Source: an uncultured Ideonella sp. (GTDB taxonomy: Bacteria; Pseudomonadota; Gammaproteobacteria; Burkholderiales; Burkholderiaceae). Taken from it: DNA of 16,694 nucleotides. Positions 8,745-15,479 of the stretch are shown here, piece after piece. The stretch covers positions 1-16,694 of the forward strand of contig CAMLGG010000102.1 in the NCBI GenBank assembly GCA_946479475.1, given 5' to 3'. Under the pieces are notes generated by a model. That model was given only the letters and a program-made list of their open reading frames with translations, searched no databases and had not been told where the DNA came from. Every line of letters starts with the position of its first letter. Position 1 is the first letter of the stretch. Position numbers and translations under genes: made by a program.

Positions 8745-9305
8745 CTATCGCGGCGCGGGACCGGGCGACCCTTCATGCAGCGATGTGGCCGCAGGCGTCG
8801 CCGCCTCGTGATGGGCGCGCAGCCATCGCGCATGCACGAAGCCGAGCAGGCCCATCGCGACGCCAGCGCCGGCATGGACCCAGCCCATGGCGGGGCGCCA
8901 GTCCTCCGGTGCGAAGTAGTAGAGCAGGTAGCCGGTGAGCACGAGCAGGGCGGCCAGGCTCAGCAGGGCGACGCCGGTGTGGCGCTGCGAGGCGCGGTCC
9001 GCCCGGCGGTGAGCGGTGCGGGTGACGCGCCAGCCCGCCGGGACGTGGGCGGCGGCCAGCATGCCGAGCGCGAACAGGCCCGCGAACGCAGCGGCTCCGT
9101 GGATGCGCATGGACCACACCTCCAGCGGATGCGGCAGCTCGCCGGCGCCGGCGCCGATGCTGTAGTGGACGCCCAGCCACACGATGCCGGTGGCCAGCAG
9201 CAGGGCGGCGGTGAGCTCGAGCAGGCGCCGCTGCCACGAGGGCAGGCGCAGCACCGGGTGGGGCGTGTGGGCCTGGTGGTGCTGGTGATGTGGATGGTGG
9301 CTCAC
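8745..9305 (-). CDS. Four-helix membrane protein, candidate bis-heme b electron conduit
   Basis: The 186-residue protein has four predicted membrane helices, about 29-49, 69-89, 109-130 and 142-160. Histidines sit at helix ends in two layers. His47, His69 and His144 fall on one side of the membrane and His87, His109 and His158 on the other, the pattern expected of a four-helix b-type cytochrome holding two hemes. I infer a cytochrome b561 or DUF4405-like role; no family was confirmed. The N-terminus is unusually His-rich (SHHPHHQHHQAHTPH, residues 2-16), perhaps metal-binding. The GTG at 9305 is chosen because it overlaps the apbE stop as GTGA and gives a clean start; a longer reading into apbE would be an out-of-frame shadow. 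As the last gene of the flavin cluster, it plausibly passes electrons from the quinone pool or cytoplasm to the exported FMN protein. Confidence 0.72.
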   Translation of the reverse strand: MSHHPHHQHHQAHTPHPVLRLPSWQRRLLELTAALLLATGIVWLGVHYSIGAGAGELPHPLEVWSMRIHGAAAFAGLFALGMLAAAHVPAGWRVTRTAHRRADRASQRHTGVALLSLAALLVLTGYLLYYFAPEDWRPAMGWVHAGAGVAMGLLGFVHARWLRAHHEAATPAATSLHEGSPGPAPR

Positions 9306-10126
9306 GACTGCATCCCGGCGGGTGCGATCAGGCAGCCGCCCAGGGCCCGCACCCGCGAGGCGCGCTCGGGTGCAGGGGCGGCTGCGGCGACCTTGGTCAG
9401 GGCATCCGCCCGCCACGCGCTGCGGGCGAGGACGCTGTGCACGCCCTGGGACGGCCGGTCCCCATCGCGGCCGACGAGCAGGGCAGGGAAGCGCTCCCGC
9501 TGCCCCGGGCCCGCGCCCGAAGTCGCGATCGCGCCCGCCCGCAGGCCACCCAGCGGCGTGAGCCGGCCATCGGCCTCGCGCCGGGACACCGGCAGCACCA
9601 GCTCACCGAAGGCGCGCAGGTCGCCGCCCGCGTTGATCCAGCCCGCCTCGGCGCCCCGGCGGCGAAGCGCGGCCACGGCCAGGTCGACGGCGAAGCCCTT
9701 GGCGATGCCGTCGAGCGTCAGCCGCACGGGCCGCTTCAGGCGGGCCCAGCCGGGGCCGATCTCGATGTCCTCGGCGCAGCCGCGGGGCAGGGCGGGCAGG
9801 CCGCCATGGTCGGGCAATGCGCCGGCCTCGACGAGGCATCCACCGACGGTGCAGTCGAAGAGGCCGTCGCTGAGCATCATCATGGCCCGTGCCAGGCGCA
9901 GCAGCCGCACGGTCCGGCGATCCAGGCGCAGGGGCTGGCCCGGGGTGGCGTTCAGCCGCGTGAGCTCGCTTGCCGGCGACTGGAAGCTCCACAGCGCTTC
10001 GGCCCGCTCGATCTCCGCGAAGCCCGTGTCGACGAGGCGGCAGAGCTCGGCGTCGCCGGCATCCGCCTCGACGCCGATCTCGACGTACGTTCCCAGCAGC
10101 GGCCGCATGCGCTGGAGCCGGGCCAT
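9302..10126 (-). CDS. apbE: FAD:protein FMN transferase (ApbE family)
   Basis: ApbE proteins cleave FAD and attach the FMN half covalently to a Thr or Ser of a partner protein, using a divalent metal. The 274-residue product shows the family blocks in order: RPLLGTYVEI (8-17), WSFQSPASELTRLN, FDCTVGG, LTLDGIAKGFAVD (the metal and FAD site), WINAGGDLRAFG, AIATSG, and near the C-terminus HSVLARSAWRADALTK. The length is shorter than classical lipoprotein ApbE, and no signal peptide or lipobox is visible, so the enzyme may act in the cytoplasm. The ATG at 10126 has GAGG overlapping the upstream stop. The partner is almost certainly the FMN-binding protein encoded immediately upstream, in the same reading frame and separated from it by one stop codon and three sense codons. 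Confidence 0.9.
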   Translation of the reverse strand: MARLQRMRPLLGTYVEIGVEADAGDAELCRLVDTGFAEIERAEALWSFQSPASELTRLNATPGQPLRLDRRTVRLLRLARAMMMLSDGLFDCTVGGCLVEAGALPDHGGLPALPRGCAEDIEIGPGWARLKRPVRLTLDGIAKGFAVDLAVAALRRRGAEAGWINAGGDLRAFGELVLPVSRREADGRLTPLGGLRAGAIATSGAGPGQRERFPALLVGRDGDRPSQGVHSVLARSAWRADALTKVAAAAPAPERASRVRALGGCLIAPAGMQS

Positions 10127-10135
10127 GGCGATTCC

Positions 10136-10681
10136 TCAGGCCTTGCCGGCGAGGTAGAGCTGGTGCACCACCAGCAGGCGCTTCACGCCGTCGAGCAGGT
10201 TGCGGCACGACAGCGTGGCGCCGCTGATGTTGGGCACATCCTCGTCGAGCTTGAACCTGTCGCCCAGTGACTTGCCGACGAAATGCTTGCGCCACTCGGC
10301 ATCGCGGACCTGGCCGCCGTGCGTCTCGCGGTAGCTCAGCACCTCGATGCCCAGCACCTTGCCGTCGCGGCCCACCGCAGTGGCGTAGGTGATGAACTCG
10401 TGCTTGCCGATCACCTCGTCGACGAAGAACCAGCCGAGAGGCTGGCCATCACGCTCCGCGCGCCACACCTTGACCTCGTCGGTGCGCTGCCGCACGCCGG
10501 CCTGGTCCTTGATCTTGTCCTTCTGCTCCGGCGTGAGCTTGAGCGTCGCGTCGCTGAAGCTCTTGGCCGCCGGGAACAGCAGGGTCTGCGCCTGCGCCAC
10601 GGTGAGGTAGTCGGTGGCGTGGGCCTGGGCCAGGAAGGCCGTGGGCAGCAGCAGCGCGGTCAGTTCGAGCGGACGGGGCAT
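10136..10681 (-). CDS. Exported FMN-binding domain protein, probable covalent flavoprotein
   Basis: The 181-residue protein begins with a short Sec-type signal peptide (cleavage likely after AHA at residues 20-22). A flexible segment follows, then an FMN-binding domain like that of NqrC/RnfG (about 85-172). HEFITYATAVGRDGKVLGIEVL forms the entry strands, and RETHGGQV resembles the family's ETPG-like turn. DVPNISGATLS contains the flavinylation motif SGAT, in which Thr156 should carry FMN through a phosphoester bond made by ApbE. A periplasmic location is inferred. The ATG at 10681 lacks a clear Shine-Dalgarno and follows the outer-membrane protein gene by 40 nt. The product is a one-domain electron carrier, not a full Nqr or Rnf subunit: no other nqr or rnf genes are present. 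Confidence 0.85.
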   Translation of the reverse strand: MPRPLELTALLLPTAFLAQAHATDYLTVAQAQTLLFPAAKSFSDATLKLTPEQKDKIKDQAGVRQRTDEVKVWRAERDGQPLGWFFVDEVIGKHEFITYATAVGRDGKVLGIEVLSYRETHGGQVRDAEWRKHFVGKSLGDRFKLDEDVPNISGATLSCRNLLDGVKRLLVVHQLYLAGKA

Positions 10682-10721
10682 GGCGGCGGCGGCATCGCGG
10701 TGAGGGGTGAAGAAATGGGCG

Positions 10722-11609
10722 TCAGAAGTTGTAGCCGACCTTCAGGCGGACTTCGCGCTTGGTCTTCTCGATCAGGTGCAGGTCGGTGTCGGTCTGGCCG
10801 GTGTACTTCTCACCGCCGCCGCGCAGCTGCTGGAACCAGGTGAAGGTGCCCCACCACTTCTCGCCGCCGTAGTGGATCGAGGGGCCGGCGAACAGCGACC
10901 AGCGCTCGACGCCGACCTCGGTCTCCCACTCGGTCTCGTGCATCGCCTCGGCGCCGACATACCAGCCGGGCGCGAAGCGGTAGGACAGGCCGGTGCCCAC
11001 CTTGGCGTTGATCTCCATCTCCGGGTCGGTCGGCCAGTCGAAGCCTTCGGGCAGGCCGGCGATGGCGGCGCGCTTCTCGTAGGCGGCGCGCAGGCCGAGG
11101 TTGCCGATCCAGGTGACCTGGCCCTCGAGGAAGTACTTCTGCGCGGCGAGGGTGGTCTCGACCTCGTACTCGGTCTTCTTGCGGCCCGAATGCACATCGA
11201 CCCAGCCGTACTCGAAGGTCGTGATGCTGGACAGGCCGAAATCGTCCTTGGCGGGGCTGAGGAAGTTGTACTTGGTGCCCAGCTCGATGCTGGTGGGCTT
11301 CAGGCCGAACTTGTTGGCGCCGGGCAGGTAGCCGTCGATCACCAGGCCGGAGGTGTTCAGCGACATGCCGTTGAGCTCGCCCGAGAGCTGGAAGCGGTCG
11401 GTCACGCCGTACTCGATCTCGGTCTTCGTGTCGAGCGCACGGTAGGTGCCCTGGCCCTTGTCGGCGCGCTGGGTGAACCACTGGTAGAACTCGCTCGCCC
11501 CCTTGGGGAGGACTTCCGCGCCGCGCACGTAGCCGAGCAGGTTTTCGTCGGCATGGGCCGTGGCGGAAAGGGCCAGCATCGCGGCGGCCAAGGGGAGCGA
11601 GAGCTTCAT
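10722..11609 (-). CDS. Outer-membrane beta-barrel protein, DUF6662-like
   Basis: The 295-residue product starts with a clear signal peptide, MKLSLPLAAAMLALSATAHA, then mature DENLLGYVRG. The rest is rich in alternating aromatic/polar strands (TEIEYGVTDRFQLSGEL, KYNFLSPAKDDFGLSS, GLSYRFAPGWYVGAEAM), and the protein ends in VGYNF, the C-terminal aromatic signature of outer-membrane barrels. From memory it fits the uncharacterised family DUF6662; this needs a search. The ATG at 11609 is preferred because it begins the signal peptide. An ATG at 11645 adds 12 residues, and neither has a good Shine-Dalgarno. First gene of the minus-strand flavin cluster, it lies downstream of a Fur-box-like site. 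It could be a pore for a metal chelate or reduced product, or a structural partner of the flavoprotein; no function is known to me. Confidence 0.75.
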   Translation of the reverse strand: MKLSLPLAAAMLALSATAHADENLLGYVRGAEVLPKGASEFYQWFTQRADKGQGTYRALDTKTEIEYGVTDRFQLSGELNGMSLNTSGLVIDGYLPGANKFGLKPTSIELGTKYNFLSPAKDDFGLSSITTFEYGWVDVHSGRKKTEYEVETTLAAQKYFLEGQVTWIGNLGLRAAYEKRAAIAGLPEGFDWPTDPEMEINAKVGTGLSYRFAPGWYVGAEAMHETEWETEVGVERWSLFAGPSIHYGGEKWWGTFTWFQQLRGGGEKYTGQTDTDLHLIEKTKREVRLKVGYNF

Positions 11610-11666
11610 GGAGGGGAGTGGGGACGCTCGCGGGGGAGCGGTCATGCCGGGTGATTGGATACCTGG

Positions 11667-11700
11667 ATTCTAAATACGAATGAGTCGCATGTATTTTCAA
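11667..11700 (-). promoter_or_regulatory. Promoter region with Fur-box-like palindrome for the flavin cluster
   Basis: This is an A+T-rich patch in otherwise GC-rich DNA. On the plus strand TACGAAT-G-AGTCGCA (11675-11689) is an imperfect 7-1-7 palindrome centred on 11682; within 11671-11693, 9 of 11 base pairs are symmetric. It resembles AATGCGAATGATTCGCATTT-type Fur boxes. On the minus strand a -35-like TTGAAA (11695-11700) and a -10-like TAGAAT (11667-11672) flank it, though their 22-nt spacing is long. Alternative -10 hexamers (GTATTT or TATTTA) give 17-18 nt spacing. Fur binding is inferred from the pattern only. Confidence 0.5.
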
Positions 11701-11785
11701 GCGTAGCACGGATACCACGCGCGCCGGGCGTGGCTGCGTCGGCCCGGCTCTTGATCTGGTCCAAGGCTGCGTCAGCCTCAGCCGT

Positions 11786-11791
11786 TATGAT
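11786..11791 (+). promoter_or_regulatory. Candidate -10 element of the cobalamin operon
   Basis: TATGAT matches the sigma-70 -10 consensus at five of six positions and lies 7 nt before the first conserved base block of the cobalamin riboswitch, so transcription would begin right at the aptamer. No good -35 hexamer is found 16-18 nt upstream, so the call is tentative. Confidence 0.45.
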
Positions 11792-11798
11792 TCGCGCC

Positions 11799-12022
11799 GT
11801 TGGTGCTCGCACCGGCCGTCCGGCTGGTGCAGTTCAACGGGAAGCAGGGCGGGCCGTGCCCACGGCGACGACCCCAACCTGCGCTGCCCCCGCAACGGTA
11901 AGCGGACGAAGGCGCTGTCTCATCCGAGGCGTGCCTTCCGCTCGTGACGAGAAACCACTGGGTGCCGACAGGCACTCGGGAAGGGGTCACGGGTCGCCTC
12001 CGCCAGCCCGGATACCGGCCAA
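11799..12022 (+). ncRNA. Cobalamin (AdoCbl) riboswitch
   Basis: This leader carries the conserved cobalamin-aptamer blocks in the right order. An opening stem around GGTGCTCGCACC is followed by CAACGGGAA in the GGGAA core. The signature GCTGCCCCCGCAACGGTAAG runs at 11883-11902. CCACTGGG (11955-11962) and CTCGGGAAGG pair across a local stem, and the closing B12-box-like AGCCCGGATACCGGCC runs at 12005-12020. It precedes btuB by about 95 nt. The family binds adenosylcobalamin and represses downstream expression when the ligand is abundant. A GC-rich hairpin without a T tract follows, so control is more likely translational or Rho-linked than by an intrinsic terminator. Confidence 0.93.
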
Positions 12023-12028
12023 CGAGGT

Positions 12029-12057
12029 GGCGCGCCGCACGAAGAGTGGGGCGCGCC
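12029..12057 (+). promoter_or_regulatory. Strong hairpin, likely riboswitch expression platform
   Basis: Two copies of the self-complementary octamer GGCGCGCC (12029-12036 and 12050-12057) can pair, and CAC (12038-12040) with GTG (12046-12048) extends the stem past one mismatch to a GAAGA loop. A second smaller stem, GCTGGC (12069-12074) with GCCGGC (12081-12086), follows. Neither is trailed by T residues. Their place between aptamer and btuB start fits a switch platform, but the alternative pairings with the aptamer were not worked out. Confidence 0.5.
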
Positions 12058-12116
12058 GTGTGGTGCGAGCTGGCGGGGAAGCCGGCATGCACGTGTGATG
12101 TCTTGCCGTTGTTCCC

Positions 12117-14036
12117 ATGCCTGCCCTGCCTGCCCGGCCCCGTGCCGCCCTGGCGCTCGCCTGCGCCATTCCCGCCGTGCTTTGCTGCGGCCCCGTCCAC
12201 GCCCAGACCGCCCCGCTGGCCGCTGCCGCCGCGGCGGCCGTCGATCCGGAGCGCATCGTCGTCACCGGCGCGCGCGAACCGGTCGCGGCCGGCCGCCTCG
12301 CGGGCGACCTGGTCGTCATCGACGCCGAACAGATCGAGGCCTCGACCGCGGATTCGGTGGAGGATCTGCTGCGCCGCGAGGCCGGCCTGCAGCTCTCCCG
12401 CAATGGCGGCCCGGGGGCCTCGGCCGGCCTGCTGATCCGCGGCGCCGGCTCGGGCAACACGCTGGTCCTGGTCGATGGCGTGCGGATCGGCTCGGCCACG
12501 CTGGGCCAGGTCGACTTCGCCGGACTCAGCCTCGGGATGATCGAGCGCATCGAGATCCTGCGCGGCCCCGGCTCCAGCCTCTACGGCGCGGACGGCGCCG
12601 GTGGCGTCGTGCAGATCTTCACCCGGCGTGGCGACGGCAAGACGCGCTTCGGCGCCTGGCTGGCCGCCGGCCAGTACGGCGCGGCCGAGGGCTCGGTCAA
12701 CGCCAGCAGCCGGATCGGCGACTTCGACCTCGCCGGATCGCTCTCGCACGAGCAGCTCGAAGGCGTGTCGGCCCTGCGCCCTGGCGACCGCTTCGGCAAC
12801 TACAACCCCGACCGCGACGGATCACGGCGCACCACTGCGCAGGCGCTGGTCGGCTGGCGTCCGGTCGAAGGGCAGCGCGTCGGGCTGAGCGTGGTGTCGA
12901 CGAAGCTGAACTCGCAGTACGACGGCAGCGAGTACCTGCCGCCAGACTACGCGCCAGACAACACTCCCGACTTCCGCAACAAGCTCGACAACCAGCTCGC
13001 CCTGCTCGAGTACCGCGCCCAGTGGAACAACGACTGGAGCACCACGCTGCGCGCGTCGACGCAGGAGGACGACCTGCACAGCGGCGGCACGGTGATCGAC
13101 CGCTACCGCACCCGCCGCCAGCAGCTCGACGCCCAGGCCACCTGGCGGCTCGACAGCGACCAGCGGCTGACCTTCGCCTACGAGGGGATGACCGAGAAGG
13201 GCACGTCCACCTCCTTCGCCGCGGACGTGAAGACCGACAACAACGCGCTCGTGCTTGCCTGGCTCGGCCAGCTCGGGCCGGTGAGCGTCCAGGCGGACCT
13301 GCGCCACGACGACAACTCGGACTACGGGCAGGTCAACACCGGCCGCCTGGGCGGCAAGCTCAAGCTCGACGAGACCTGGCGCCTGCGCGCGCTGGCCGGC
13401 AGCTCCTTCCGCGCACCGAGCTTCAACGACCGCTACTACCCCGGCTACGGCGTGCCCGGCATCCAGCCGGAGCGCGGCGTCAGCATGGAGTTCGGCGTCG
13501 ACGGCCGCTGGAGCGAGTTCGACGTGTCCGCGACCGCCTGGCGCAATCGCATGCGCGACCTCATCGTCTACGAGAGCGACCCGTCCGCCTGCCCGGCCGA
13601 TCCGGCATATGCGTTCGGCTGCGCGGCCAACGTCGGCCACGCGCGCCTGCAGGGCCTGACGCTGTCCGGCGGTTGGCACCTCGGCCGCTGGGAGCTGCGC
13701 GGCGAGGCCGACTTCGTCGACGCCAAGGACAGCGACACCGGCGCGCGCCTGCCCCGCCGCGCCGCGCACCAGTTGAGCCTCTCGGCCGACTACACGACGG
13801 GCCCCTGGCGCTTCGGCGCCGCGCTGCTGCAGGTGGGCTCGCGTCCGGACGGTGGGGCGCAGCTGCCCGAGGAAACCACGCTCGACCTGAAGCTGCGCTG
13901 GCAGTTCGCGCCGCGCTGGTCGCTGGAGGCCAAGCTCGTCAACGCGACCGACGTGGACCTGCAACCGGTGCGCGACTACCAGGGCCTGGGCCGCCAGGCC
14001 TGGCTCGGCGTGCGCTACGCCTTCGACGGCAGCTGA
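12117..14036 (+). CDS. btuB: TonB-dependent vitamin B12 outer-membrane receptor (BtuB)
   Basis: BtuB binds cobalamin or cobinamide at the cell surface and imports it to the periplasm using TonB energy. The 639-residue protein has a signal peptide (cleavage near VHAQ, residues 27-30), a TonB-box-like ERIVVTGA (about 45-52), a plug domain (LVVIDAEQIE, SVEDLLRREAGLQLSRNGGPG, LLIRGAGSGNTLVLVDGVRIG, IERIEILRGPGSSLYGADGAGGVV) and a long barrel with the LRALAGSSFRAPSFNDRYYP signature. The barrel ends in GVRYAFDGS, so the terminal aromatic is displaced three residues inward. The ATG at 12117 is the only possible start: an in-frame stop lies at 12096-12098. No Shine-Dalgarno precedes it. The cobalamin riboswitch directly upstream and the cobU and btuFCD genes downstream identify the ligand. 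Confidence 0.93.
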   Translation: MPALPARPRAALALACAIPAVLCCGPVHAQTAPLAAAAAAAVDPERIVVTGAREPVAAGRLAGDLVVIDAEQIEASTADSVEDLLRREAGLQLSRNGGPGASAGLLIRGAGSGNTLVLVDGVRIGSATLGQVDFAGLSLGMIERIEILRGPGSSLYGADGAGGVVQIFTRRGDGKTRFGAWLAAGQYGAAEGSVNASSRIGDFDLAGSLSHEQLEGVSALRPGDRFGNYNPDRDGSRRTTAQALVGWRPVEGQRVGLSVVSTKLNSQYDGSEYLPPDYAPDNTPDFRNKLDNQLALLEYRAQWNNDWSTTLRASTQEDDLHSGGTVIDRYRTRRQQLDAQATWRLDSDQRLTFAYEGMTEKGTSTSFAADVKTDNNALVLAWLGQLGPVSVQADLRHDDNSDYGQVNTGRLGGKLKLDETWRLRALAGSSFRAPSFNDRYYPGYGVPGIQPERGVSMEFGVDGRWSEFDVSATAWRNRMRDLIVYESDPSACPADPAYAFGCAANVGHARLQGLTLSGGWHLGRWELRGEADFVDAKDSDTGARLPRRAAHQLSLSADYTTGPWRFGAALLQVGSRPDGGAQLPEETTLDLKLRWQFAPRWSLEAKLVNATDVDLQPVRDYQGLGRQAWLGVRYAFDGS

Positions 14037-14049
14037 AGCGGCGCGCAGC

Positions 14050-14604
14050 ATGCACGAGCTCATCCTCGGGGGCCAGAAGAGCGGCAAGTCGCGCTGTGCC
14101 GAGCTGCGAGCGGCCGACTGGCTGGCGCGCGGCGGGCGGCGCGAGGCGGTGCTGATCGCCACCGCGCTGGCCGGCGACGGCGAGATGGCCGTGCGCATCG
14201 CCCGCCACCGGGCCGATCGGGCGGCCCGCGTGCCGCGCCTGCAGACGCTGGAGGTGCCGCATGAGCTGCCCGAGGCCGTCGTGGAGCAGGCCGCGCCGCA
14301 CAGGCTGCTGGTCGTCGATTGCCTCACGCTCTGGCTCACGCAGCTGCGGCTGCCGCTCGCGGGACCGGCCCTGACCGAGTCGCAATGGCTCGCCCGCCAG
14401 GCCGCGCTCTGCGATGCGCTGCGCGAGGCGCCGGGCCCGGTCGTGCTGGTGTCCAACGAGATCGGGCTGGGCCTCGCGCCGCTGTCGCGCGAGAGCCGCG
14501 AGATCCTCGATGCCCTGGGCACGCTGCACCAGCGAGTGGCAGCGGTGTGCGAGAGCGTCACGCTGATGGTGGCGGGGCTGGAGATGGCGGTGAAGCGGCC
14601 ATGA
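14050..14604 (+). CDS. cobU: Adenosylcobinamide kinase / adenosylcobinamide-phosphate guanylyltransferase (CobU/CobP)
   Basis: This bifunctional enzyme phosphorylates adenosylcobinamide and then transfers GMP to it, making GDP-cobinamide for nucleotide-loop assembly. The 184-residue protein has the P-loop GGQKSGKS (7-14) in place of the usual GGARSGKS. DGEMAVRIARHRADR follows with His53, the likely guanylylated residue. VVDCLTLWLTQL is the Walker-B-like segment, and VLVSNEIGLGLAPLS is the family's SNEVGxG motif. The ATG at 14050 lies 13 nt after btuB, and the stop overlaps the btuF start as ATGA. Placement among B12 uptake genes suggests salvage of imported cobinamide. The partner enzymes (CobS, CobT, CobC) are not in view and may lie downstream of the window. 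Confidence 0.93.
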   Translation: MHELILGGQKSGKSRCAELRAADWLARGGRREAVLIATALAGDGEMAVRIARHRADRAARVPRLQTLEVPHELPEAVVEQAAPHRLLVVDCLTLWLTQLRLPLAGPALTESQWLARQAALCDALREAPGPVVLVSNEIGLGLAPLSRESREILDALGTLHQRVAAVCESVTLMVAGLEMAVKRP

Positions 14605-15479
14605 AGCTGCGGATGCTGCTGGCTCTCGTGTGCGTGCTGTTGCCTTTGCAGGCGCTGGCCGAGATCCGCCTGCGCGACGACGGCGGAGCGGAGCATCGCC
14701 TGGCTGCGCCGCCGCAGCGCATCGTGAGCCTGCTGCCTTCGCTGACCGAGAGCGTGTGCGCGCTCGGCGCATGCGCAAAGCTGGTCGGCGTGGACCGCTA
14801 CTCGAACTGGCCCGAGACCGTGAACGCCTTGCCGCACCTCGGCGGCCTCGAAGACGCGCAGGTCGAGCGCATCGTCGCGCTCAAGCCGGACGTGGTGCTC
14901 GCGGCGAAGTCGGCGCGGGTGATCGACCGGCTGCGAGGGCTCGGCCTGCGGGTGGTGCTGGTCGAGTCGCAGACCCATGCCGACGTGCGTCGCTCCTTGA
15001 CGTTGCTCGGCCGCCTGCTCGGCACGCCGGCAGCGGCAGAGGCGACATGGTCGGGCATAGAGGCCGACCTCGCGACCGCCGCCCGGCGCGTGCCGACCGC
15101 ACTGCGCGGCAGGAAGGTCTACTTCGAGGTCGCGCCGGATCCCTATGCCGCGGGGGCTGCTTCGTTCATCGGCGAGACCCTGTCGCGGCTCGGCATGGGC
15201 AATGCGGTGCCGCGCGAGCTCGGGCCGTTCCCCAAGCTGAACCCCGAGTACGTCGTGCGCGCCCAGCCGGACGTCGTCATGGCCTCCGAGCGCGCGCTGC
15301 GCTCGATGGCCGGGAGGCCGGGCTGGCGGTCGCTGCGGGCGCTGCCCAGCCGGGCCTGCGGCTTCGACGAAGGGCGCTACGAGTTGCTGATCCGCCCCGG
15401 CCCGCGCATGGGGGAGGCGGCTCTGGCGATGGCCGATTGCCTGGCGGGCCTGGAAGCCGCGAAGGAGGGCTCGCGGTGA
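14601..15479 (+). CDS. btuF: Periplasmic cobalamin-binding protein of the BtuCDF transporter
   Basis: BtuF carries cobalamin from BtuB to the inner-membrane transporter BtuCD. The 292-residue protein begins with a Sec signal peptide, MKLRMLLALVCVLLPLQALA, cleaved before EIRL. It then has the class III binding-protein layout: an N-terminal lobe with RIVSLLPSLTESVCALGACAKLVGVDRYSNWP, the LERIVALKPD-like block VERIVALKPDVVLA, a helical backbone, and a C-terminal lobe with VYFEVAPDPYAAGAASFIGE and LNPEYVVRAQPDVVMAS. Iron or heme binders share this fold; B12 is favoured by the operon. The ATG at 14601 overlaps the cobU stop. The gene ends in AAGGAGG, which serves as the ribosome-binding site of the next gene, and its stop overlaps the btuC GTG. 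Confidence 0.9.
   Translation: MKLRMLLALVCVLLPLQALAEIRLRDDGGAEHRLAAPPQRIVSLLPSLTESVCALGACAKLVGVDRYSNWPETVNALPHLGGLEDAQVERIVALKPDVVLAAKSARVIDRLRGLGLRVVLVESQTHADVRRSLTLLGRLLGTPAAAEATWSGIEADLATAARRVPTALRGRKVYFEVAPDPYAAGAASFIGETLSRLGMGNAVPRELGPFPKLNPEYVVRAQPDVVMASERALRSMAGRPGWRSLRALPSRACGFDEGRYELLIRPGPRMGEAALAMADCLAGLEAAKEGSR

Noticed and set aside
10136..10681. NqrC or RnfG subunit of a sodium/proton-pumping complex
   Set aside because: Only the FMN-binding domain and SGAT motif are shared; there is no N-terminal anchor helix of that type and no other nqr or rnf gene nearby.
10707..11654. Plus-strand open frame opposite the outer-membrane protein gene
   Set aside because: The minus-strand protein has a signal peptide and a barrel C-terminus; the plus-strand reading has neither and looks like an antisense artefact.
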